DNA of 30,841 nucleotides from Larix sibirica (taxonomy: Eukaryota > Streptophyta > Pinopsida > Pinales > Pinaceae): NCBI GenBank assembly GCA_004151065.3, contig NWUY0303940763.1:1-30841 (forward strand). The letters run 5' to 3'. Position 1 is the first letter of the stretch. Every line of letters starts with the position of its first letter. Under the pieces are notes generated by a model that ran no database searches, was not told the origin of the DNA, and worked only from the letters and a program-made list of their open reading frames with translations. Of the stretch, positions 1 through 8,299 are shown one piece after another. A program made the translations under genes and the position numbers.

Positions 1-651
1 GCACGTATTACGTATAGTTTAAGCATGAAGTACTGCCAATAGTTACGTATTCTACATGAAAAGTAAGGTTAACAGCAATAGAGGATTATAAAGTACCCTG
101 AGTCTGGGATCCGGCTGACGTAGAGGCCTCTGCACTTACACAGGGCTGCAACTAATTTGTTGTAGCAGGACATTCTTTTTATTGGTCTTATACCTGCTCT
201 CTTAGGGGCATCCTGCCTAATGTCCGGCGAATCCAATTTAGCCATTTCGCATTCTCCGAGATGATCATACCCTGGTTCTCTTAGCTTCTTCATCACCAAT
301 ATAATTTTTTTCTTCCCTCCCACTTTACTCATCCCCTCGCTTAAGCACTTACACCGCCATGCACTTACCTTTTCCACCGTGATTAAGGTGGGCTTTTAAT
401 AGCCAACTTTATTCAATAAGAAATAGCCATTGCCGTTAAGAACCACCAGAATCCGCAGCCCTGAGCGATAGTTAGTAATTGAAAATTGCGTGTAGTTTCT
501 GGTCAGTAATGGAAGCAATCGTCCCTGTCTTGGTTGCAATTCTCTATCTCTCGCCCTGATCCAGTTGTTTATACCGGCGAGACCCATACGTATGAACCGA
601 ACGGATACAAATGAAATAAATAGGAGGTGAAAACCTGCCATTAGTAGTTAT
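1..651. other. No recognised gene; unassigned intergenic DNA
   Basis: Two short minus-strand open frames (69-377 and 396-641) show no family motif that I recognise, no repeats and no neighbouring gene, so I do not call them genes. A CCCTGAGC core at 459-466, preceded by GCAG, belongs to the Bpu-like motif set described at 29997-30600. Nothing else stands out. Confidence 0.6.
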
Positions 652-726
652 AATGTTATGTGTGATCTCGTATATAGCATTTCCAATACTGGCAGCAGCT
701 CCCGCTAAAGCAATAATGGCACCTAT
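652..726 (-). pseudogene. atp9: atp9-like fragment (ATP synthase subunit c)
   Basis: Read on the minus strand, about 24 codons translate as IGAIIALAGAAASIGNAI followed by YEITHN. The stretch IALAGAA-x-x-IGN matches the first membrane helix of plant mitochondrial subunit c, the proton-carrying ring protein of F1Fo ATP synthase. The usual start, the conserved ARNP loop and the second helix with its essential carboxylate are all absent, and the match fades on both sides. A full atp9 has about 74-75 codons, so this is at most a third of a gene and cannot be functional. Small Gly/Ala-rich peptides arise by chance, and other tracts here are Gly/Ala-biased, so coincidence remains possible. Confidence 0.45.
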
Positions 727-2696
727 GGAACACAGTTAGACCGTTGGTGGAGGACTTGCAGTCCATTGGGTAGCATCGATCTTTAATCTTCTCGGAACCC
801 AAGAATTTAAGCTACTTTATGAAAACGCAAAGCCTCTCTATTTAAGTTAATAGAGCTGGTTCCAGTCGAACGAATAAACCAAATTGCAGCCCTGAGCTTA
901 AGGGTATTTATTTATTTCTTTTTATTATTATTGTAGTGCACAGCTCTTTTTTACACTAGCACCTCATGTTTAAACCACAGTAGCAAAAGCATATAGAGTT
1001 AGTCAAGAACTCCCGCCTTTGATCATCAGAGTTTTGAAAAGAGGCGTTCGCCCGCAGTTTGTAGTCATGGGCAAAGTTTTAGGTGCAAGGAGTAAAGAAA
1101 CATTGGCAGGTTAAATTGTAGATCCACAGGTTGAAGTTTTGGGTGATCTCCATGGTAAGGTGGAACAAACGCGGCTGGTGGACCATGATTTTACAGACAG
1201 TTACTTTTTTTAAGACCTACAACCATGAGTTTACATGGACTAGGTTCCCTTGGAAATAGGGGAAATTTCTAATGTTTGGAAGTCTGAGTTCAATTCCCTA
1301 AGGGAATCCTATCTAGCGACCTTGTTGGGCATTCCCACCTTTGGCAGCACTGGTGAAGTTGCCCGGTGTCAAAAATTTCTGATCAGTTGCGTCCACTATA
1401 ATTATTTGTAGTTAGGTCGAGCATACCCAATTAATGCTCAAGATCTTAAAGCACTTATAGGGTTGTCCATGGAGGGGATGTTACAAATGCGGGAGTAAAC
1501 AAGCACGATAAAAGGGTCAGGGAGCCTACCCATTTTCTCTTAAAAACATGGCACTAAGCGGGGAGGCCATGGCATAATCATCTGCCTCATTAAAAACCCA
1601 CGAGTACTACTAGCGTGCCAAATCTTGTGAACCTAGGGAGTAGTGTGTTGGGCGGGGAGAGGTCAACTCTGGAACTGCCTAGAGCTGATCTATTTGTTGG
1701 TTTGGTGGTGAACATCTCGTGGTCTAGAGTGGCAACTCCTCATGGGTCGCGAGGATATTGGTCGACCCCTAAAATAGGGGGAAGGCACAATAGGAAGCAC
1801 AGGATCTCATCGATCTAGAAGTATCATGGGTCTTTGCCTGTCACTTGTTTAGATGGGGCAACTAGGAAGTGTGAGGTGATCCTATTAAAGGTCTTCGGCG
1901 GTCAAGATCGTGCATGTAAAGGTTTAGATCTTTGTCCGAACACTTCTCTCATGAAGAGAGCAAGGCATTGCTGGTTTGGGTAGCGCAATAGAGTGGAGAG
2001 GGAGCTCCCTGAGTCTGGAAAGAGACAGTGTATCTCCCTTTGATCTAAAAGTATGGGGCATCAAAAAATGAGATGCTCCTTAGTCTTGGGCATCTGTAGG
2101 TGGCAAAGACAAATTCTGTCTGGTCGTGGAATGTGATGGTTGATCTTTATTTGGAGTATGTAAGAGCCCACCCAAAATTGACCCAAGGGGATCGTGAGGG
2201 CATGCATCCAGTGTTTGCACGTATATGGGGGTTTTACAATGACGCCATCACTTAGTTCCAAAAAGTGCTCAGAGTAGAAGGCCATCTTTGGGCTGATACC
2301 CTTGGTAGGTGCGATCGAGGTGATTTAAGTGTGTTGTTTGTAGATGTCCTCTTTGATTGCCTTGTTCAAGTCCTGCTTAGACGATAGGAGATGGCTTTAT
2401 GCATCTAATGAATACCTGGAAAGGGGGGAGATGGTAAAGAGAAATGGCCATAGACTAAAGGAGCTAATAAGCCTGTGAGAACCAACCGCGGGCATGCCTT
2501 GGGAGACTGGTTGAGGTGATGGCCTTGTAAGAAAAAAGTGCTATATAGGGGTACAAATCCCTCCTAGAGGCAGAGTCCCCAAAGCTCCAAACTTTGTGAA
2601 GGAAATAGACCAAACGGAATATGACCTAAAGACGAAAAGGATGGGCCTTGGAGATGGGAAAAGTCTATCCTATCTGGTCCCAACCCAATAAGTCAG
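727..2696. other. No recognised gene; unassigned intergenic DNA
   Basis: About 2 kb without a supported gene. A second GCAGCCCTGAGC motif lies at 886-897. Open frames at 1615-1818 (plus) and 2061-2285 (minus) have no motif that I recognise. The part directly downstream of the RNase H fragment on the minus strand, where a gypsy integrase would be expected, does not read as integrase in any frame I tried. Confidence 0.5.
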
Positions 2697-2993
2697 TCAA
2701 TAGGCAGCATTCTGACGGGGTGTGGGTGGCCTTGAAAGCATATCTGCCAACTTATTAGTGCTACCCTTCTTATACTTGATGACTAGATGAAACCATTGTA
2801 AAAACCCCATCCACTTGTAGTGTGTGGTTTGCTGAAGCTTACTCTGGGCCTGCAAATACTGCAATGGCTGGTGATCAGTGTGGATAATGGTTTCCTTGCC
2901 CATCAGATAGTGCTTCCACTTCTTAACAACTTGAACCAAGGCATAGAGTTCCTTATAATATGTAGGGTAGTTTAGGACTCCACCATGAAACAT
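2697..2993 (-). mobile_element. Ty3/gypsy RNase H fragment (98 codons, open)
   Basis: This open minus-strand frame covers most of a retrotransposon RNase H domain, the enzyme that removes RNA from RNA:DNA hybrids during reverse transcription. Visible signatures in order are LNYPTYYKELYALVQ near residue 8, TDHQPLQYLQ near residue 40, and YKKGSTNKLADMLSRPP near residue 75. The last is the usual end of the domain before the linker to integrase (typically a lysine-glycine, then ADALSR-type motif). No reverse transcriptase lies upstream and no integrase downstream, so it is an isolated fragment. It keeps an open frame although its flanks do not, which suggests a fairly recent or short insertion. 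It differs in sequence from the RNase H parts at 16.7-17.0 kb and 22.8-23.0 kb, and so probably comes from another gypsy lineage. Confidence 0.85.
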
Positions 2994-3586
2994 TTAAGAA
3001 TGATAGCATACCGGCTTACCTCCTTTCGGAAAACAGCTGGTTCTTCTTATTCTCGGAGCTCCTATCGGAAAGTTTCTTTATTCCTCTTGGCTGGCGTTGT
3101 CCTTGCCTTTCTCCTTCTACGAATCTAATTTCTTTTTTTTTGGATCCGGGTTGGCTTAAGCGGGCCTTCTAGCTCTCTTGGGTGGCGTTTCTCTATGGAT
3201 GGTCCCGTATGGTGATATGATCATAGTGGTACTACTCTCGATCTCCTCACTATTATATATGTAATTACGCGGCATCACATCCTGAGCTGCGTTGTTGCTT
3301 GCTTTCTTTACAAACTCCGTCTCTGAACTCCAATAGGGAAAAGTCGACTAGCTTTTATAGTGAAAAAGTGAGACAAACTCCAATGGCTGGCCTTGCTTAC
3401 TGGTCTGGCTATATGGTATGGCTGGTCTTGCTTGCTGGCAGTGACGAAGATAGTGGCCTCAAATAGAGTGAGGAACGAAGTGCACCTTTGGGCCCTAGTC
3501 TTGGGTTAAGGTCCTTGCCCGATGCGGACAAGCGTTGAAACCCTTATTAATCTCTCGTAAAATACCCATACTAAATATCCCTTAAT
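2994..3586. other. No recognised gene; unassigned intergenic DNA
   Basis: Pyrimidine-rich plus strand with no recognisable gene or repeat unit. Ends shortly before the tandem array at 3587. Confidence 0.5.
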
Positions 3587-3775
3587 TTGCCCTAAGTGGG
3601 TGAGTAACGTGGAGTACTTGTTTTACCCAAGGAGGGTTATATATTGAAGTGACTCGCCCAACGTGGGTGGGATATGTTATTACTTGCTCTAAGCGGGTGA
3701 TATATTTTATTACTTGCCCTAAGCGGGTGGGATAAGTTAGTGACTCGCCCCTTTGGTCGAGCAAGCAATAAATGT
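3587..3775 (+). repeat. Degenerate 30-37 bp tandem repeat with hairpin core
   Basis: Units start at about 3615, 3652, 3682, 3712 and 3743, with an earlier partial unit at 3587. The core reads ACTTGCCCTAAGCGGGTG, in which GCCC and GGGT flank a short loop and could form a small stem-loop in each unit. Units differ by point changes and short indels. The minus strand of this array reads as a repeated peptide (consensus near TRLGQVI-x-YPT), but that is a by-product of the repeat, not evidence for a gene. Confidence 0.75.
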
Positions 3776-3784
3776 ATTCTTCAT

Positions 3785-3950
3785 TCAAATAAATATATGC
3801 TGATGCCCAAATTCTGGTACTTCCAAAAGCAGATGCTGATGTCCCAATCCTGGTAGTTTCTTTTTTTTCCATAAGCAGAGGTGCCCATGATGCCCGCCCA
3901 AATCCAAATAAGTTAAGTAATTTTTTTATTTCCATAAGCAGAGCATTTGA
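3785..3950 (-). repeat. Short direct repeats with Ser/Ala/Gly-biased minus strand
   Basis: ATGCTGATG-CCCAA--CTGGTA occurs at 3797 and again at 3834, 37 bp apart, followed by two ATAAGCAGAG boxes at about 3871 and 3934. Read on the minus strand the tract gives RIGTSASAFGSTRIWASAY, similar in composition to the Gly/Ser/Thr/Ala-biased tracts at 4338, 11885, 26190 and 28680. I do not call it a gene. Confidence 0.5.
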
Positions 3951-4337
3951 ACAATGGTCCTGATGTTAATGCTAATGAAGATCCCGTGAATCTTGGCCTT
4001 ACGTAAAGCAATATGTAAGCAATATTTATTTCTTTAATAAGAAAATATTGGTATTGGGTGAGCACTATAATTCCTGTCCTTCAGCATTCCTTTCCTTCAG
4101 TATAATCTCAGCGAAGCGCGGGCCTGGCACTAATCGATTGGATATATTTAGGCTGCTCTAGCTCGGGAAGGTTATTTGTACCATAAACCATTTAATATTC
4201 TATTGGTCAAATGCGATATATATATTGATTGGCCGGGGATGTGATTGACAGAGTAATCTAGCCCTTGGAGTTTACTATAGGGCAACACAATATAATCTAG
4301 CCCTAGAAATTGACTATGGGTTGTATAGGGAATAAAT
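3951..4337. other. No recognised gene
   Basis: AT-rich unassigned DNA. A small inverted repeat near 4020-4045 (ATATTTATTTC and AATAAGAAAATATT) is AT-rich and could be chance. Confidence 0.5.
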
Positions 4338-4442
4338 AGCATCCTTACCAGTTGTAGATTAGCCAGTTGATCCAGCACTACCAGTAGCATCAGTGACAGA
4401 GGAAGTAACGATAGCATAAGCACTAGGACCAGCATAAGCAGT
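4338..4442 (-). other. Gly/Ser/Thr/Ala triplet-biased tract, collagen-like remnant
   Basis: On the minus strand, in one frame, the tract reads AYAGPSAYAIVTSSVTDATG then SAGSTG, stop, STTGKDA. Glycine recurs at near-triplet spacing, and GCT, GGT and ACT codons dominate. Similar tracts recur at five or more places in the window. It may be a scrap of a low-complexity, collagen-like coding repeat, or simply a trinucleotide-biased noncoding repeat. No start, domain or neighbour supports a gene. Confidence 0.4.
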
Positions 4443-4571
4443 GGTTTCCAAGGGTTTTACCCACGTTCATCATTTTATCAAGCTTTTATAGAGCAAAGAT
4501 TGCATTTCGCACGGGTTCCTCATTCCTAAGTGGTTATACTGTATTTTCGTGATGTGGTTAGTGACTCAAAT

Positions 4572-4745
4572 GGAAGTAGCGATAGAATGCGCTAGAAAGG
4601 CAATTTATATGGTTTTCGAGATTAGTAGATGCGCTTCTTCTCGAACCTGACCTTCAGTTTTCTCTTTTCTTTTCAAGATTGAACTACAGCCCCTAAACTA
4701 CAGCCCCTTCCTATGAGGGTCGGGCTAATTCGCCTATAGATAAGA
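4572..4745 (+). repeat. Left copy of a diverged repeat family flanking the LSU rRNA island
   Basis: The segment starting TAGCGATAGAATGCGCTAGA at 4577 matches 6647-6730 (TAGCGATAAATGTATGCTAG onwards) through a GAAAGGCAATT box and a CTTCTCGAACC/CTCCTTGAACC box. The following part (TTCAAGATTGAACTACAGCC, then CTATGAGGGTCGGG) matches 6260-6320 and 6352-6450. The copies differ by many substitutions and indels. Because the family lies on both sides of the rRNA/intron island, it may mark how the island was placed or copied. Confidence 0.6.
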
Positions 4746-4759
4746 TTCACCAGATATAA

Positions 4760-4795
4760 TAAGGTGCACCACGAGCAAGGTATGAGTCGACATCG
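4760..4795 (-). rRNA. Large-subunit rRNA fragment, 3' exon start (after E. coli C2501)
   Basis: Read on the minus strand from 4795, the sequence CGATGTCGACTCAT differs at one of 14 positions from the universal 23S segment that begins at E. coli C2501 (CGATGTCGGCTCAT). This segment includes peptidyl-transferase residues A2503 to C2507. It is the direct continuation of the 5' exon that ends at 5820. Similarity becomes doubtful beyond about 4765, so the rest of domains V and VI is missing or too diverged for me to follow. The flanking repeat begins soon after. Confidence 0.75.
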
Positions 4796-5819
4796 CATTA
4801 ATATTTTACAGTAAGCACTTAAAGTCTTGCCATTATTGTTATAGATAGGGTTCAGATGATACTAGCAGTGGTATAAACCATAAGCAAGAGTGTCTCATTC
4901 TCCTTAACCTTTCAGTTCAGATAGAACTATCTCGTTACTTGCCTAATATTAATGACTAAGCAGTGTCAGGCGTGTAGTCTCTGAGGATCCTACTCATCAT
5001 AAAATTATTATATTACTTTTCCTGCTGATTGCCCAATCCTTGGTATTGTTTCTGCCATGTTTAAAGATGACTAGCACCCAAGGCTCTAAGGGTGTTCCAG
5101 CATATAGCCTGATTTACAGCCATTCATATTAGAATGGGCCTGCCCCGTATGATACGTAAATGAGGTAGGATAGCTTAATTTATAATGCATACTGGGATAA
5201 AGATAGGGTAAGAGCTAAGAGCTTAATAGGGGCATAGATCTTTTATAAAAATATATTAAAGATAGATATTCTAGGGTATTTACTACATATGAGGAGTACG
5301 GATCAAGCCAAATTTATTACTCTAGCCTTTCATTACGAGATCTGTCTCGTGGAAAGTAAAATTATCTGTGCAGAGAGTTAATCCCTGAGTTACTTTACTC
5401 GGAGCTTGACCATCATCACTGATCCACCATTCTAACACTTGATGTTTTAACCAGTTAGTTATGTCGGCAGGAATGGCTTTTCTCCCATATGACCGGCCTG
5501 GAATGGACTCAAACCAAGTACGTAAAATTACAAACATTAGAGAGTGGTTGGTCCTAAATGCTAGGAAATGAGGAACTTCCGACTGTTTATTAAAACTGGT
5601 ACGAGCTACCGGTGGTTTAGTTACTAAAACCTGAGCCTTTAGGATACTCCACTGATGATGAACATACTACTCCTGTTTAGTTGAGTGGGCTATATACATA
5701 TAAATACTTTTTTAGTCACTAACACATGAGCATCTCCTAATAGTTTACTATTGCATATGCTCTAATATCCCAATAATTTATCATATAAAGTATACTTAAC
5801 TTAACTTACTTATAAGAAA
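4796..5819 (-). other. Group I intron at LSU rRNA position L2500 (1024 bp)
   Basis: The exon match stops exactly after CACCT at 5820 and resumes with CGATGTCG at 4795, so the insertion lies between the equivalents of E. coli U2500 and C2501, a known group I insertion site. The 5' exon ends in U and the intron ends in G (complement of C4796), as group I splicing requires. Core motifs on the minus strand are: a Q-like GGGCAATCAGCAGG (complement of about 5022-5035), R as TCAGAGACTACACG (complement of 4971-4984), and S as AACGAGATAGTTC (complement of 4924-4936). R GACTA pairs with S TAGTT to make P7 with one G-U pair, and GCC/GGC around 4941 and 4970 can make P8. I could not identify P1 or the internal guide. 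The intron encodes a broken LAGLIDADG endonuclease upstream of the core. Confidence 0.85.
5160..5752 (-). pseudogene. LAGLIDADG homing endonuclease, broken, intron-encoded
   Basis: Homing endonucleases of this family cut intron-less alleles of the host gene and so spread their intron. On the minus strand the first motif is KLLGDAHV (5723-5746). The second lies in an open stretch (5322-5537) with WWISDDGQ, followed by GLTLCTDNFT, the usual order for the LAGLIDADG type found in organelle rRNA introns. The C-terminal part reappears in another frame as KRSMPLL, then a stop, then LPYLYPSMHYKLSYP (about 5165-5245), matching the usual ending of the family. Frame changes occur between the first motif and the middle part and after 5322, and several stops are present, so no full protein can be made. 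The total of about 195 codons suggests some loss. Its place between the LSU exons and upstream of the catalytic core is typical. Confidence 0.85.
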
Positions 5820-6215
5820 AGGTGTCGAACTATGGACAATATATGAACTATAATCCATAACCAGCCTGTTATCCCTAGGGTATCTTTTATCAATTTATAA
5901 CCAACATTTTCATTCCTGGCTCACTAGGACCATAACTCCCTTTTTTATTAACTTACCTAGATGAAGTATTAGTAAGGGGTTAACTCACAATGTCACGGGG
6001 TTAGAACCTTAACTTATAGCATAAGTTGCAGCCAAATACAGGGAGCAACCAATGAAAAACCCCTTATGTTAAGCTCTGTTACTATTTTAATAGGAGTACG
6101 CCCCATAAAAACTAGCAATAAATAATAGCGCTTATAGTTCGGAACTTCATTCTGTTGCTTAATGGTTTGATCGGGACTTACTTAATGGAAGGGTGACACT
6201 GATATATCTCTTTTC
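5820..6215 (-). rRNA. Large-subunit rRNA fragment, domain V, 5' exon (about E. coli 2180-2500)
   Basis: Read on the minus strand, landmarks follow the 23S order: GTGTCACCCTT near 6195; TATGGGGCGTACTCC with AGTAACAGAG near 6070-6105; CCCCGTGACATTGTGAG near 5985-6003; GGTCCTAGTGAGCC near 5920-5933; then ATAAAAGATACCC and GGGATAACAGGCTG (A2450-C2452 of the peptidyl-transferase centre), AGTTCATAT and finally GACACCT at 5820. The helix next to this centre uses TATGGA/TCCATA where E. coli has ACCGCC/GGCGGT, so pairing is kept by compensatory change. The sequence is far more AT-rich than seed-plant mitochondrial rrn26, so I infer a foreign organelle origin. An extra stretch near 5940-5980 has no bacterial counterpart. 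The fragment lacks all of domains I-IV and cannot make a complete rRNA. Confidence 0.85.
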
Positions 6216-6229
6216 TCTTTTGTAATATG

Positions 6230-6800
6230 CGCTTTGAAAACCCAACCTTTCACTTTCTTTTTTACTGAAAGGATTGAACTATTGCCCCCCCTAACTACCG
6301 CTCTCTATGGGTAAAAGTCGGGATACATTTTTCCTGACTTTCATAAGCTTTCTCTTTACTTAAAAGATTAACTATGGCTCCTCCCCCTTAACTACAGCCT
6401 GTGGTCCCTAACTCTACGGCACCTTTTTAGGGGAAGTTGGGTAAAAGGCGGGGAAATTGATAATGAAATTGGTATTTTTTCATTTGAAAAGAATTGATCG
6501 GAGATAAGCTTACATCATAAAATTGCATCGACAGGTAAGATTTATTGGTATGATAAATTATATGGGAGAATAACTTATACCTTTCTTTTCTCTTTTCTAT
6601 TTACTTAAGATTAAGATTGGTCCAACACCTGCAGAGCTGCGGTAGGTAGCGATAAATGTATGCTAGAAAGGCAATTGAGGACGGTTTAAAATATTAGTGA
6701 TATCTGCTCCTTGAACCCAATCTTTATTACTTTATTGATTACGTTCTCTTTCGATCCAATCCTTATTTTTATGAATGACTTTATGAATGACTTTACTTCC
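6230..6800 (+). repeat. Right-hand copies of the repeat family flanking the rRNA island
   Basis: At least three diverged sub-units follow one another: TTTTTTACTGAAAGGATTGA with CCCCCCTAACTACCGCTCTC (6260-6320), TTTACTTAAAAGATTAACTA with CCCCCTTAACTACAGCC (6354-6452), and TTTACTTAAGATTAAGATTG (6600-6620). Next comes the TAGCGATAAATGTATGCTAG box at 6647. All have counterparts at 4572-4745. The shared pattern is a pyrimidine-rich start, a GATTGAACTA-type box, a C-run and a GGGTAAAAG-CGGG box. No coding content is seen. Confidence 0.6.
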
Positions 6801-7019
6801 TTATGACTTGAACTTGAAAAGAGCGGAGCTGGTCTCATTCATTCTCCGTAGGCATTCTCCGTAGGAAGGAAAGTCGGGGAAATGTGACCAGAGATTTGCC
6901 AAAGAAGATGAGTTCTTATGAGACGGTTTTCGAAATTAACTTGTGATTTCATCATAAAGCAAGTTCCATAGGATGGAGTAGCTCATGGGTGAGCTTGGAT
7001 TTAATTAGAGAGTTATTTT

Positions 7020-7700
7020 GAATATGCTTGGATGCCATTGGTGATGGTATATAGATATGCTCATGGTGCCTGACTTGATTGTTCCTTGCTTATAATGATG
7101 TTGGTCTTGCACTCAGGGGTTCTTATCATGCTTTATGTTGGATGTATGGGTTATATGAGGATTGTCTTGCCTTCATGCTCTAAGATGGTTACTTTTAAGT
7201 AGTTTATCATGGTGTTTCCTTGGATCGTACTTTTATTGATCATATGGAAGCATTATAGTTGGTTATTATTGCACATAGACTTTATGAGAGGTTGATCATG
7301 AGACTCCACTTTTTGAAAACGCCCTAGCTCATGTGAGCATGCATGAGATCACATATTAATCACCTTGTTGATGGCTCCTGCATGGTATGAAATGCTTGGC
7401 AAGGTCTTCATTCAGTCCCTGGTTATGCATTTTATATCTCTTGGTGATGTGGCATGAGACCCCACTTTTTGAGAACGCCCCAGCTTTTTTTACATGCAGT
7501 TTTTTGCTTTGAGATTAGTTTCACTCATCTTTTATATGGTATAGAGCGTTTGGCATGATCATCTCTTATTTTATAGTTACACACTTTATCTCTCCTGGAT
7601 GATGTGGCATATTCTAGCAGTTTGGATGGTTTTTTTCTATAGCGACCTTGTGTTCTTCAGTATTTGGAAGTTTTATAGTGGATGATTATGACATGACATG
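7020..7700 (+). repeat. Degenerate tandem repeat, about 156 bp
   Basis: CATGAGACTCCACTTTTTGA starts at 7297 and CATGAGACCCCACTTTTTGA at 7453, both followed by AACGCCC-AGCT. The unit-end box GATGTGGCA lies at 7445 and 7601, and a TTGGCA box at about 7396 and 7550, all at 154-156 bp spacing. Weaker unit-like sequence precedes 7297 and follows 7609. The unit is T/G-rich on the plus strand and shows no coding signal. Confidence 0.65.
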
Positions 7701-8299
7701 GTTAACAGGTTATAGGATGAGCATTGGATGTGACATTGCATGTTGGGAACATATTGGCTAGGAGATTGTTAATCACACGTGTTTTCCCCTTTTGGTTAGG
7801 TGATTCTCTGTTTTGAGCCACTTACGACTTTGGTATTTCATTCCCTAAGTTTTATTATATTCCTAAATTGGCATTGCGTACTAGAGGATGATCAACCTAC
7901 TCTGCATGGGGATCTGCATGGCTATAGGCGAGATTGAGTACATGTGTCCACTCATTTATTTTACTTATTACACATGTGGGCATTGGAGTCTTGTTTGGCA
8001 TCTTCTTGTACACATGGCATTATGTTCTTGGTCACTTGCATGAGTGCTCCACTTTATAGAATGCATTAGCATGTTATGGTTGATTATGTCGAGGTTGACT
8101 CACCTTTCTCTCTCACATATGTGGAGGAGGTAGTTCCTCAGATGGTATATTCTTTGAGTTGAGTGGACTTCCTCTAGTACACGTAAGGTATCCTTGGCCC
8201 ACTTATGGGTTTTCACCCTACATTTGCCTTGTGTGGACCTAGTTTACATGTCTTGAAGACTCACACGTGTGGAGGTGTCTTGGTGGTTTAGAGTTGGTT

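Noticed and set aside
2000-2690. Integrase following the minus-strand RNase H fragment
   Set aside because: No zinc-binding or catalytic-core motif appears in any minus-strand frame.
4842-4880. Alternative 3' exon of the LSU rRNA (GATAGGGTTCAG... resembling a later domain V phrase)
   Set aside because: The match at 4782-4795 is far better, continues exactly from position 2501 and gives a G-ended intron.
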